64,000 nucleotides of DNA from Rhizoctonia solani (lineage: Eukaryota; Basidiomycota; Agaricomycetes; Cantharellales; Ceratobasidiaceae): positions 2,046,001 to 2,110,000 of the forward strand of contig NC_057385.1 of the NCBI RefSeq assembly GCF_016906535.1, read 5' to 3'. This document shows positions 11,521 through 22,851 of the stretch, one piece after another (positions within the stretch are counted from its first letter, which is position 1; each line of letters begins with the position of its first letter). A model generated the notes under the pieces. It searched no databases. It had not been told where the DNA came from and saw only the letters and a program-made list of their open reading frames with translations. The position numbers were made by a program, and so were the translations under genes.

Positions 11521-13069
11521 ATGTCTTCATCTACCCTGTCTTCCGCCATGTCTTTTTCTTCTTCAGTGTCTATAACCTCTTCCAATACGCCTCTATCTAC
11601 GATGCGAAAGGTTAACCATTCAGAGCGGTGAGTTAACCTATATGCTCTCCCTTTACACCTTACCGATGGGTGACTCGTGAAGCTATCGCGGTCTGTAAGT
11701 AAACACTCATACTGCAAATCCTCCGCACTGGGCATTTTTTTAACCCTAACAGATCTTGCCTAGCCGTTGGAGCAGGAGCAGGAGGTAACAATGCTATGAT
11801 TATAATTTAAACTTTCGCTGACATACCACTCTGTTAGGATCAATTAATATGGTAAGTGGCTTTGGGTAAATATAGTAAATCTACATACACTCTAATGTGA
11901 TCCGTTTCTTCAGTTGGCCAGAGTGACCATTATTGTGGGTCGCCTAAGTAACCTTTCAAAGCCTTTACTCCACTTCCTTGTCTAGGATTATCGGGGTAAT
12001 GAGATTCTGGATACTTATGTTCAGCCTACCGAGCCAGTAGTTAAGTAGGCTACTATCTACTGCGTCTTTCGGATAGTGGCTGAGGTGCGAATTAGCTACC
12101 GAACTGCACAGACCAAGATCACAGAATATCATCTGAGTAAGTTTCGATTTGTTGAAACCCTTGGGGTGGTATATTGCGATATAGAGATGCCTCGCGAGGT
12201 TAATCAGACCTAATACAGGTGGTGCGAACCCACACGCTCTCCCGTTTGATGTTGTTCAGACCAAGGTCACCGACCATATCGCTGGTTGCATTGTCGTAGG
12301 GTACACTTTATGGAACGACCTGTCTGTAAGTTATCTGACACAGTTAAATTTCACATCTCAACTGTTCGGCTCTTCAATGCAAAGATACTGGGTCTCAGGT
12401 AAAAATATCCTTACATATATCTTAAGATCGTGCTATTGAATACAATACATCGTAGGCATCCAGCTATCGACACTAGGGACATTGGGTTATATCTGCCATT
12501 TAGGGACGATCTCCACCAGCCAAGTGTAAGTCTAATGAATGTTTTCCTTCCCGCCCAGTATGGTCAACCAGAATTTCTGCTAGCCTCCTAAACTTCCAAC
12601 TCTAGGTAAATGGTCTCATCTTTCTTGCACTAATATTATTTTTATCGCCTCGTCTGTAGTTTGGAAGTTTATGCAAAGACACATTCAATGCTCTTCAATA
12701 GATTCGGTTAGTAAACGCACGATTTCAGACACGATATTCATCGCATACCAATACAATTCTGCCGTCCAGGCTGAGAATGCTCGTGCATGCATGGATCTTT
12801 TTCGCTGTATCGAACGCGAAGTACGTCGGACTATCTGTTATTATTAATTGCACTGAGACCTCTATCAACTGCAGTGGGAGCGGTACGTTCTCGATGGCGA
12901 CTGGCCCTGCGCACTTCCCACTTTAAATTTCTCCAATACTATTCCTAATATTTTGATCAGTACGCGCCAAGGGGGCGTGCGGTTTCTTGGACGCACAGCT
13001 ATCTTTGAACATTGTACTATCCGAGCTTGTATATACACGCAGAGATGTACATCGTCCGGATACGCATAA
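11521..13069 (+). CDS. REX4/ISG20-type 3'-5' exonuclease homologue with degenerate active site
   Basis: Fourteen exons fit without a frame break: 11521-11627, 11683-11694, 11753-11784, 11838-11851, 11914-11934, 11986-12044, 12096-12136, 12219-12325, 12385-12398, 12456-12525, 12584-12605, 12660-12706, 12770-12820 and 12875-13069. The product is 263 residues. It follows REX4 order: LARVTIIDYRGNEILDTYV, EPVVNYRTAQTKITEYHLS, GYTLWNDLSILGLRHPAIDTRD, VWKFM, then ENARACMDLF. REX4 proteins are DEDDh exonucleases acting in pre-rRNA processing. Here Exo I reads GLSCLAVG instead of the expected LDCEMVG, so Ser41 and Leu43 replace the catalytic Asp and Glu. In Exo III, Ile180 and Asn185 stand where His and Asp are expected. 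Only Asp129 of Exo II remains. Catalysis is unlikely, although the frame is conserved. Confidence 0.75.
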
Positions 13070-13276
13070 TTGGACCACCTGCTAACAGTTTACCACCGCG
13101 GCTAAATTATTGTAACAGAGCTTTCGTGCTATCCTCGTCAAAATCATCTCTAGGACTGCTTCTGATGGTGGTCCAATGCACATCAGCGCTTCTTAGCGAT
13201 CATAGCAAACAACTTATGACGTTTTAGACCCAGAATCTGGCCCGACCCCCAGACAGGGGTCGGCCTCGACCACAGC

Positions 13277-13283
13277 TATAAAT
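13277..13283 (+). promoter_or_regulatory. TATA-like element
   Basis: TATAAAT about 119 bp before the ATG of the orphan gene at 13402, within a C-rich promoter-like stretch. Confidence 0.4.
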
Positions 13284-13401
13284 CCCACTACCTCTGCTGC
13301 CTACCGGCTTCTCCTTACATCTCAGCCCTCAACCAAGCATCCCGGTACAATATCGTCACTAGGAGACCTCTGTCTTATTCGAAATAGGGCGTCATTATAA
13401 T

Positions 13402-14163
13402 ATGCAACTTGCGACCAATGAAGTGCACGATGTTATAGTAGACCCAGCAGACCTTTACCAATCCGAGGAGCATTTTATTGAAGAGGCTTCGCGAAATGCT
13501 CACATAGACAAACAGCATGCTTGGGCTGTGGGCAATACGATGTATGTTTCTGGAACAGCGGCGGCACCTGGATTCTAATGCATTACGCGATTAGTCGAAC
13601 TCTAATACTGGACGATGCACTACCTAATGCTTGGCCACGCTTTTCAATTCCCGCGCTCACGCTGATTTCCGTAAAAGGACCACTGCCAGACCCAAAAGCG
13701 CTAAAGCAAACGTACGACCTTACGTGCACGGCCAATAGTTATGCTCAGCGCAACTTTATCGGTAGCTTGCTCGCTGGACCAGGCAGTGAGAGCGACGAGT
13801 TTGCGGATGTAGGGTTCTGGTGCGGAGAGATCGATGAGAACAACATAGAAACTTCGATATTGCAATCCCTCTCATTGGGTATATGGATTCAGAAGGGCAC
13901 TGTGAGTCTTTAACAAAGAGCGTTCTCACCCTGAATGTCTAGCGAACCGGTGGTTGATCACTCAGATTACGAGGTTAGCTGATGCCCCATTGAAAACTTT
14001 ACGCAAATCAGAAATGTGGGAATCGTGTGAGGCGTTGAGCGATCTCACGGAATTCCGAGTCGAGCGACCCGATACTGGTGGTCGTGTAATGCATGTGATG
14101 GCCGGAAAAGGGTTGGAGGGTTGGTGCGGTATGATAGGGGTTGGAGTATGGTCAGATGAGTGA
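13402..14163 (+). CDS. Orphan protein, 214 residues
   Basis: Three exons, 13402-13541, 13595-13901 and 13966-14163, join in one frame. Introns are 53 nt (GTATGT...TTCTAATGC...TTAG) and 64 nt (GTGAGT...CTCAG). The product has no recognised domain, signal peptide or membrane segment. Notable segments are an acidic N-terminus (YQSEEHFIEEASRNAHI), TLILDDALPNAWPRFSIPAL, the DVGFWCGEIDENNIETS block and a Gly/Trp-rich end (EGWCGMIGVGVWSDE). A TATA-like element and ordinary splice sites suggest it is expressed. It may be a lineage-restricted gene. A GTATGG near the end could start a further intron, so the C-terminus is uncertain. Confidence 0.5.
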
Positions 14164-16060
14164 TATTGATGGAATTAGGCTTGAGTGCACGGTGCCATCG
14201 GGTGCTTTACTGCATACACCCCGTTCGGAGCTGGCAAAATCCTGATCGACTTGAGTGGGTAGTGTATATACTATACTTACTCTAATTTTTGTTGGAATGT
14301 TCATTTTACATTCTTGTTTGGTAAGTGAAATGTCGCAACTAGTTGCCGTGTATCGCGCCGGAAGTCAGCGCCCAGAGGCTTCTTCGGCATGCGAAATGTG
14401 CGTCATCGTTTGCCCCACATACCACCCAGCTCTCAAACGATGAATTTGCATCCCTTCAGCATCCGTATGCAAATCCGGCTCCACCGTGTTTGAACACTAA
14501 CTTTCGCTGGGCAGCGGCCTGGTTTGACGCCTTTTTTACCTTTTAGTGCCCGTGTGTGTGTGTCCGCGCTGGGTAAGTGTCCTTCACTTGAGAGTGCGCT
14601 AGTTTTACTAATAGTCTCACTCATCTTCCCACCGTGCCCAATTTTAGTGGTGGAGCATCTGTGTGCTTTGTGAGTCGCAGCATGGCAATTTGAACCCAAA
14701 TTACCATACATTGAGCAGCGTTTTTTTCCCTGTCAGGAGGTTTCCGCTTTGTTCTTCCTCCACTCATTCTTTGAGAACCTAGTCGAACCCCATCCCTCCC
14801 TCCCTAAACTGAGCATCACACACATTTTCTAAGTGTTGTGTGTTGCATGAATAGTTCAGAGAGAATTCGATATGTCGACCCAAGATATAGAAGCGAAGCT
14901 CCGAATTTACTCAAAAGAATTGGCGGTAGATATTTTGCACTTGTAGGAGGCAAACCAACGACTGAAGGAGTGCCTAGGAACATACTTTTAACCAATGGAT
15001 CCTATGTCTTCGGCACGTACAGTCCCAGCCGCAGATTCAGATCGAAAGCCGCAAGGCCCCGTCTGTTCAAACCCCTCCTTGGTTTCCCCCAATGCCTCAA
15101 ATGGACTCGCCACCGTCCCAACTTATGCTATAACACCGTCTTGGTGTAATTAGATTTTTCTCATTATGTGAGTAGCGGCAATTCATTGTCTGGTCAAATT
15201 TGTCAGTAAATGGGTGCTGATGGTATTCCTAGATTTTCCACTATATTTATTTGTTTCTATAGCTGTATGTCGTCATGGCTATGATCACCTCCCCTTTGGG
15301 AGAGCCTAGAGTGGCAGCTATGCTTGTCAGGGCACAAGCTAACGTCAATCACTCAAGCGTTTCTCTTCGTATATACCCACGACTGTTCCTTCTACTTGTT
15401 ATATACCTCTTTTGTGAGCATCATAAATGGCGTACACAGCTGACCAACTTGATGCCGTATTAAACTACTAGAGTTTGACTACCCCATTTGAACACGAGGC
15501 GCATGAACTCGAAGCGACAAGCGCTTGTCGGTTTAATGTCTATCGGAACGTGGGGAAGTGACATAAACCCTTCGCCGGGCCAAGGTTGATCTTCTTCGCG
15601 TTTGAGCACTTGTCGAGGAGACGTAAGGAAGCTGTCAAGTTGGCGCGTCTTGGAATGCTTGCTTTTGTATCATTCTCACTTGTGTGCATGCTCTCTGTTA
15701 TGGCACAGAACGAATACCAAGCGTACAAGCTACACGAAGAGTGCATGTACACCGATTCACTCGGGCAAAAATACACTGGTTTCAGGCACTGCTCATTCGG
15801 CACGTGACAAGCCCGCCAAGTTCGGACGAAATGGGTAAAAGGCAGGGACCCGAAAGCACAATCCACGCCAAGGACTGGCATCCGCCACGGGTCTGCAATT
15901 CAAACAAATGGGTTCGTTTCATGAGCTTTTGCTTGCAAGTGCTGCTTTTATAAACCCCCCCTGGTTGTCCCATCCTTTCGTTCTACATCCCGCCTCAGTG
16001 CTTTATTCAGTCTTTCTGCCCCCAGAGTAGTCCTCGTCTTTCTTTTTTACATTCATTAAT
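14164..16060. other. 1.9 kb region with only weak ORFs
   Basis: No gene can be supported. A plus-strand frame at 15586-15807 begins without ATG and contains one hydrophobic segment (LGMLAFVSFSLVCMLSVMA) followed by three Cys, so it could be an exon of a small membrane protein. A second frame at 15275-15463 also has a hydrophobic stretch (PRLFLLLVIYLF). No splice chain linking them was convincing. Elsewhere it looks intergenic, with a short TG run near 14555. Confidence 0.3.
15948..15954 (+). promoter_or_regulatory. TATA-like element of the glyoxal oxidase gene
   Basis: TTATAAA followed by a C run, 107 bp before the start codon at 16061; a CT-rich leader follows. Confidence 0.4.
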
Positions 16061-18672
16061 ATGGCTTCGCGAGCCCTTACTATCTTTACACTTGGCCTAT
16101 TACAACTTTCGAGAGCAGCCCAGCCGGCGCGAAAAGGCAAACCCGGTACTTTTGAGATCGTTGGCAACTCTGGGGTGTCAGCCCAGCAACTATTCTTGGG
16201 AGCAAATAATAAAGTATGTTGCTTGAACACCAATCTGCTCTAGTGGTTTCTCATCCTTGTCTAGGTCTATATTATCGACAAGGTTGAGAACAATCCAGTT
16301 TCCGTCAACGGTGTAAGTAACTCACTCAATCCATAAGTCCATGATTACTTAGCTCTCATTTAAATTTCATGCAGCACCCAGCATGGGCCACTGGTGAGCT
16401 GCTTCAAAACTTTGCTAGAAACTTTCGTTCTGACATCGTGTAGAATATGACCTCGAGACCAACACTTTCCGACCAATGGATATTGTAACGAACACATTCT
16501 GCGCAGGAGGCAACATGCTGGGTGATGGCCGATGGATCAATATTGGTGGCAATCAGCCCGTCAAGGTGAGCGTAAATCATGTATATTGTAGCTTGTCTAA
16601 TGCTCTCCTTTCAGAGCGGTGGTGCCACACATGTTGCTGGTGATCCAGATGATCCTTACAAGAATGGTGATGGTGGGCAATCCATCCGGTAAGTTTGTTC
16701 TCCGGGATTTATAACTTCTGCTGATATCTTTTCAGTCTCATGACCTGCCAAGGTGATAGCTGCGAATGGGGCATGGATCCAGTCAATATGTCCACTCGTC
16801 GGTGGTACCCGACAGTCGAGGGGCTGGCTGATGGTTCGGTAATAATCATTGGAGGCAATCAATACGGTGGTTTCGTCAACTCTGGTAAGACATTCCGGTT
16901 TGTGTATCAGTACTCCTTCTGAAGTTAATCATTAGACGGTAACAATAACCCTACTATCGAGTACTATCCCTCCAGGGGCAATCCAGTAGGCCTTCCCATG
17001 TTGATGAGGACTCTTCCTGCCAATCTTTATACATTGACCTGGTTGTTACCCAGTGGTGAGTGACGCTCGTATATTTTATTCTTGCAGGATCTAACAATAC
17101 ACACAGGAATGGTTTTCATGCAAACTAACCTGGGAACCCAATTATACGACACGGTAAGTCATTTCCTCCTTTTGCAAATAGCGCCTATACAAAACGAATT
17201 TATTAGGAAAATAACGTTGAATATCCCCTGGCTGATATGCCCCATGCTGTGAGAACTTATCCTGCATCTGGTGCCACGACTATGCTACCTTTAACACCTG
17301 CGAATAACTGGGTAAGCTTCCCATATCGGTAAAGCAATGTGATGAGTATAGTTGCTGAGTACTGTGCTAGACTGCCACTATACTGTTTTGTGGAGGTTCT
17401 GATCTCAAGCCGGAACAGTGGCGTGTTAGCGATCCACTTGTGACGTGAGTCTCATGACTTTTTCTAACCATGGTTGTTTGACGGTCTCTTTCTTAGGTAT
17501 CCTGCCGATGCTTCATGTGTGTCGATGACACCTGATGTTAGCACTGATTGGAAGGATGAGGATACTATGCCACTCGGGCGTACTATGGGCAACTTCGTTA
17601 TCTTACCTAATGGAAAGATATTCCTTGGTAATGGCGCAAACACCGGTGTTGCTGGTTACGGCAATGAGTCTTGGGGTATGTCTTTATCACCACAGCTCAG
17701 TTTGTGGACTGACCCTTCCTATAGTTGTTGGGCAGTCTTACGCTGATAATCCCATGTACCAACCTCTGATGTATGATCCTGAGCTTCCTGCGGGCTCCCG
17801 CTTTACATCGAAGGGGCTTTCTCCTTCGACTATTCCTAGGATGTATCACTCAGCTGCTACTTTGCTCCCTGATGGTTCCGTCTTCATTAGTGGTAGTAAT
17901 CCTAATGCAGGTATGAACTCTCACCTGTGATAAGAGAGGAACATGGCTAACACACTCTACATAGATTTCGTTGGACCTGATATGGGCTACAAGTACCCTA
18001 CCGAGTATCGTGTCGAGGTACGTGCATGTATCCAGCTATGCAAATACTTCACCTAATGTTTCTGTAGCTTTTCTACCCAGAATACTATAACGAGCACCGA
18101 CCTGAGCCCAAGGGAGTTCCTGAGACTCTTACTTATGGTGGCAAATATTTTAATCTTACCATGACGAAGGGTGACGTGAATGGTCACTACGACAAAATGA
18201 AGGTTGTAATTATGCGCACCGGGTTTTCCACTCACGCCATGGTAGGTTGTTCCCCAAACTTGTTAATAGTAAAAACTCAGTCACCATTTAGAATATGGGT
18301 CAACGTATGGTTGAACTTGACAGTTCTTATAGTGCTGCTAAGGATGGAAGCGTTACGATGCATGTCTCTCAGATGCCTCCCAACGCAAATATCATGACTC
18401 CCGGTCCTGCCTTGATATTCGTTGTTGTCAATGGTGTCCCTTCGATGGGCCAACACGTTATGGTTGGCTCTGGAAAGATCGAGAAGCAGACTATCCTCCC
18501 TGTACAAGAACTCCCTGCTTCTACAGTTGAAACAGCAACTGGCACCCATGCTGCTCCCACTGGCGGCAGTGGCTCCAATAACTCCAATACCCTGGCACAC
18601 AACGGTGATTCTCGCCTCACCATCTCCACCGGCCTCGCCTTCAGTGGTCTTTTGTTGAGCCTTCTATGGTAA
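16061..18672 (+). CDS. Glyoxal oxidase-type copper radical oxidase, probably GPI-anchored
   Basis: Fifteen exons from 16061-16213 to 18292-18672 join without a break, giving 627 residues. An N-terminal signal peptide is visible (about 1-20, TIFTLGLLQLSRA). Family landmarks in order: NTFCAGGNMLGDGRWINIGG carries the Cys of the Cys-Tyr cofactor. CEWGMDPVNMSTRRWYPT carries the cross-linked Tyr. MYHSAATLLPDGSVFISG holds the axial Tyr/His, and FSTHAMNMGQRMVEL the second His ligand. Kelch-type repeats lie between. The C-terminus is Ser/Gly/Asn-rich and ends in a hydrophobic tail (GLAFSGLLLSLLW), the layout of a GPI signal. Such enzymes oxidise aldehydes to acids and make extracellular H2O2 for lignin breakdown or wall remodelling. 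The substrate cannot be read from sequence. Confidence 0.93.
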
Positions 18673-18949
18673 TCCTCTTTGGGCTATTTGCTGGATGAAT
18701 TGTCGATTTTGATAGACGGTCTCGCGAACGCTGGCTACAACATTACATTGTCACATGTTTACCTAATATATATCATTGTTTTTATTTCATTCTGGTTATA
18801 TTCATCCAAGCTCCCTATTCGAGTATTTGTGAGTACTTGTTGTGTTCTGCTGAGTGAGGTAGAGTCCACTTCGGTACCTAAGAAGCGCTGGCGCCGAAGT
18901 GCACGACCATCCCACTTTGACCCTTCTGGGACGGACTACCACTACGGAG

Positions 18950-21214
18950 ATGTCTGGGTTACTTACTCCCATACCAGGAGAATCCAAAAAACGTGTGGTA
19001 AGCTAGTATTTAAACTTTCATCGTGTCAAAGGGTACACGAATCTTTTTATTATTGGTATAACCTTCGGCTGGTAGTGCTATTTCTTTGATTCAGATGTGG
19101 GAGGGTTTCACTATGGCCCGGGGCACCCGTAAGTAATGTAAACTTTAAGTGGGATATTCACCTACCCATTGTTTTTGCTAGAATGAAACCCACCAGAATA
19201 CGGATGTGCCACTCTTTAGTTATGAACTATGGGCTATACAAGAAAATGGAGATTTTCGTAAGCACTCGAAAGTAGACTTTTACTCCTGAAAAGTCTAATT
19301 ATCGACGTAGCGTGCCAAACCTGCGAATAAACGAGAGATGTCACAGTTTCATACGGACGAATATGTCGAGTTTTTGAGCAAGATCACACCGACCAACATG
19401 AACAACTTTGTCAAAGAACAGCTAAAATGTGAGTTATGTCCAGAAATTCCCCAGCGATATTATTAAAAGTACTTTCTTGTGGCGAAGACAATGTTGGGGA
19501 TGATTGCCCTGTGTTTGATGGGCTGTTCGAATATTGCTCGATTTCGGCTGGTGGTTCCATGGGTCAATAACTGCACATTTCTTTGAGGCTTGGCGTTGAT
19601 TAACAGTTTATTTTATAGAGGGTGCGGCACGCCTCAGCCGAAACAAGTGCGACATCGCGGTAAATTGGGCAGGGGGGTTGCACCATGCTAAGAAAGGTGA
19701 AGCCAGCGGCTTTTGTTACGTCAATGGTGCGGCCTGCAGTCCTTGGGACCACTATTACTTAGTATACTAACTCTTTCCAAGATATCGTGCTTGGGATATT
19801 GGAACTCTTGAGGTAAGTATATGAGCCCTCTCACCACACACCAACTAACTTGTACATAGATACCACAAACGAGTTCTTTATATTGATATTGATTGCCATC
19901 ATGGAGATGGTGTTGAGGAAGCGTTTTACACTACCGATCGCGTTATGACGGTTAGTTTCCACAAGTATGGAGAGTATTTCCCTGGTACTGGTGAACTCCG
20001 GGTACGTATATTTCCAAGTGCTTTCGTTTTCGAAACTGAGTATTTCGTATCTAGGATTTGGGTATAGGGAAAGGAAAATACTATTCGTGCAATTTCCCAC
20101 TTCGAGATGGTATTACCGACGAGAATTATAAGAGCGTGTTTGAACCGGTGAGTTTCGGTGCCCATCTGAGAGGAAAGCTTGTCGGTGATTGGTGTACGGT
20201 TCTAGGTTATAACTCAAGTTATGCAATCATACGACCCTTCGGCAGTGGTCTTACAATGCGGAACCGACTCGCTATCGGGTGACAAACTCGGTTGTTTGAA
20301 TCTTTCTATGCGGGGTAAACTAGCCTCAAACTGTACCCTTTCGATGCCGTACTTATTCTCGTATTCTAGGACATGCGAACTGTGTCAAGTTTGTAAAGTC
20401 TTTTGGACTTCCGCTTCTTCTGCTTGGGGGTGGAGGATATACCATGCGTAATGTTAGCCGATGTTGGGCCTTTGAGACAGGTCTTGCTGCGGGTGTGAAC
20501 TGGGAAGCGGTGAGTTCCGCCTGAACTAGACGAGACAACACCATTGTGACGCTTGTTTTAGAAATTCCGGTGAACGAGTACTATGAGTATTTCGGCCCGG
20601 ATTATAAGCTCGATGTTCGACAAAGCAATATGGAGGACATGAACACACGCGAATATCTCGAAAGAATCAAGGGTATTGTTCTGGAAAATGTTAGGAAAGT
20701 GGGGGTCCGCCCAGTGTCCAAATGACCGGTAAGCAAACGGTGATGGCGTGGTTAGTGAAAGTCCTGGATTTACCTGTTTACAGATATTCCTCGAACCGCG
20801 ACGATTATGCTGATGATAATGCTGATGAGGACATGGACGATCCCAATGAACGAATCCCAGTGGGTCAATTCGTTCTTTCACGTGTTCTCGTAGCGCTAAA
20901 TCAACCATACAGTGAGACAACGACAAAAGATGATCCAGCCCGATATGGAGCTCTCAGACTCAGAAGATGAGGGCGAAGGCGGACGCAGGAATCACCAGAG
21001 TCACAAATCTGCGGGAAAGCGGCGCATCAGGAAAGACACCTGAGATAGATGTGCCTACTTCGAATTTACATTCCACAAGCATTCAAGGGACTCGATCCCC
21101 GCCCCCTGCTACAACCGCTGTTTCGAGCGAGCCGGTTCCGTCCCTACAGCTACAGAGGCGGGTGCCGCTGAAAAGGATGGTTCTGCCGACATGGAGGTTG
21201 ACGCCACAAAGTAA
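18950..21214 (+). CDS. Class I histone deacetylase (Rpd3/Hos2 type)
   Basis: Zn-dependent nuclear lysine deacetylase. Exons run 18950-18997, 19076-19128, 19182-19257, 19311-19428, 19488-19562, 19619-19726, 19782-19812, 19860-20001, 20055-20147, 20206-20314, 20370-20509, then from about 20562. Catalytic landmarks are all present: [14 protein letters not shown] near the N-terminus, [50 protein letters not shown] and [18 protein letters not shown]. The start at 18950 gives a short [16 protein letters not shown] leader. After the catalytic domain the frame breaks at about 20561, 20701-20705 (G run), 20790 and again in the tail. Restoring single bases recovers family-like sequence, including an acidic [14 protein letters not shown] block, [13 protein letters not shown] and a probable ADMEVDATK end. 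The broken tail is probably an assembly effect. Confidence 0.9.
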
Positions 21215-21390
21215 TCTGCTTTAGTTTTGCATATAGTTTATGATCCGAATTTTATTACTGGATTTGCCGCAAATGAGAATCGAGGTTATTCTGGTTGACT
21301 AGCGCCAAATGAGATTGAAAGTCCCTGCAAATCATCTAAGCGCCGAGATAATAGCTTTATATCCAACCTCGTCAACGCAATTGGATCGCC

Positions 21391-22547
21391 ATGGCTCAAC
21401 GGGTGATACGTCCCTTCATCACTTCTTTGCACAAAGCCAGCCGCGTTCCAACCAGGGCGTTCCACTTGTCGGCCGTTAGAGGTACGCATATCCCCGAAAC
21501 GATTTGGGGGGTTAGAGTATGACAGCGTACGAGTGTAGCCGCATCCACATCTCCATTCACGGAGCGAACGGGCGTGAACCTCTCGGAAACCAAGTACCGC
21601 GAAGTGTCAGATTCGCTGCACTCATACGGCTCCTACCTCATCCAATGCTTCCTAAATTTGTGCAGCAGTACAGTGTTCTCAAGGACGAGCTCACACTCTA
21701 TGTCGCCCCGTCAGCCATCATCCCGGTCTTGAGCTTCCTGCGTGACCATACGCAATGTCAGTACAAGGCTGTGATGGATATCACCGCTGTCGACTTTCCA
21801 ACTCGGGACCAGCGGTTCGAGGTTGTGTATCACCTCTTGAGTGTGAAACACAATGCTCGGATCCGGGTGAAGACATATGCAGATGAGACTACCCCTGTGC
21901 CGAGCGCACATCCTTGTATAGAGGAGCAGACTGGTCGGTCTCAGGTTGTATTAGCGGGTATGGAGACCCTGGCTGAACTTGGACATGAATGTTGCAGGTA
22001 CGAGCGTGAGACGTGGGATATGTATGGAGTGTTTTTCAAAGACCACCCTGATCTGTGAGTGGATTCCCCCCCCCCCGGTTGGTACTGAGCTGATAGAACG
22101 AATGCGCTGCTTGATGTGCCATGCATTTAGTCGCCGAATTCTGACGGATTATGGTTTGTTTTAAAGTATGAGATAAGCCCCGCTATTGTATTGAGATAGT
22201 TGCCATCTAGGGTTCGAGGGACATCCGTTGCGCAAGGACTTCCCGTTGACGGTGCGTAATGTTCGGAATTCATGCGGATTTTGACTTAAGAATGAGTTTA
22301 CAGGGCTACACCGAGGTCAGGTATGATGAAGAAAAGAAACGGGTTGTATATGAACCTTTGCAATTGACTCAAGCCTTCCGGTAAGTGTAACGTAAATTAG
22401 GGAGTCTGCTTTGATTGATTGATTTTTTTTCTCAGTAACTTTGATGCAGCATCACCATGGGAGATGGTTGGAGATGGCAAGGATATGAAGCCAGAGGCAT
22501 TCAAGCTCCCGGTTGCCAAGCCTGCAGAGGAACAGAAAAAATCGTGA
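21391..22547 (+). CDS. NADH:ubiquinone oxidoreductase 30 kDa subunit (NDUFS3)
   Basis: Core subunit of the peripheral arm of mitochondrial complex I. Exons: 21391-21481, 21539-21933, 21998-22054, 22131-22153, 22211-22251, 22304-22380 and 22436-22547. A presequence rich in Arg/Ser (MAQRVIRPFITSLHKASR) is followed by LPKFVQQYSVLKDELTLYV, AVDFPTRDQRFEVVYHLLS, then [40 protein letters not shown] and the end box QAFRNFDAASPWE. These are the diagnostic complex I 30 kDa motifs. Two single-base losses break the frame, near 21648 (before LPKF) and 21923 (in the EGADWYER box). One base at each site gives normal sequence. It starts 177 bp after the HDAC stop. Confidence 0.93.
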
Positions 22548-22851
22548 GATTAGAGTACTAGTTTAGTGTTTGAATGCATCCCATTTTGGAACTATTTCGG
22601 TGGCCCGCAATCGTATTGAGATGGCAAAAGGAACAAACAGAAGCACACACGGAAAGCTCGGAGGCTCTCCAGTCTGGCGCTGGATTTGATCTTCGACAGA
22701 ACTTCTTTCACCGGTTTGGTGTACCAGCACCGTACACTCCAAATTAGCTCGACTCACCGCGAGTGGTTGTCGAGGTTTATTAGTTATATCACAAGCAGCA
22801 TGTAAGTCTGAAAATATACATCGATTTGCGGCAGCGTTTTTGACTGGAGGA

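Noticed and set aside
13542..13558. A 17-nt 'mini-intron' (GTATGT...ACAG) in the orphan gene at 13402
   Set aside because: The same donor with a TTAG acceptor at 13594 gives a 53-nt intron of normal size with a branch-point-like TTCTAATGC, and the frame also fits.
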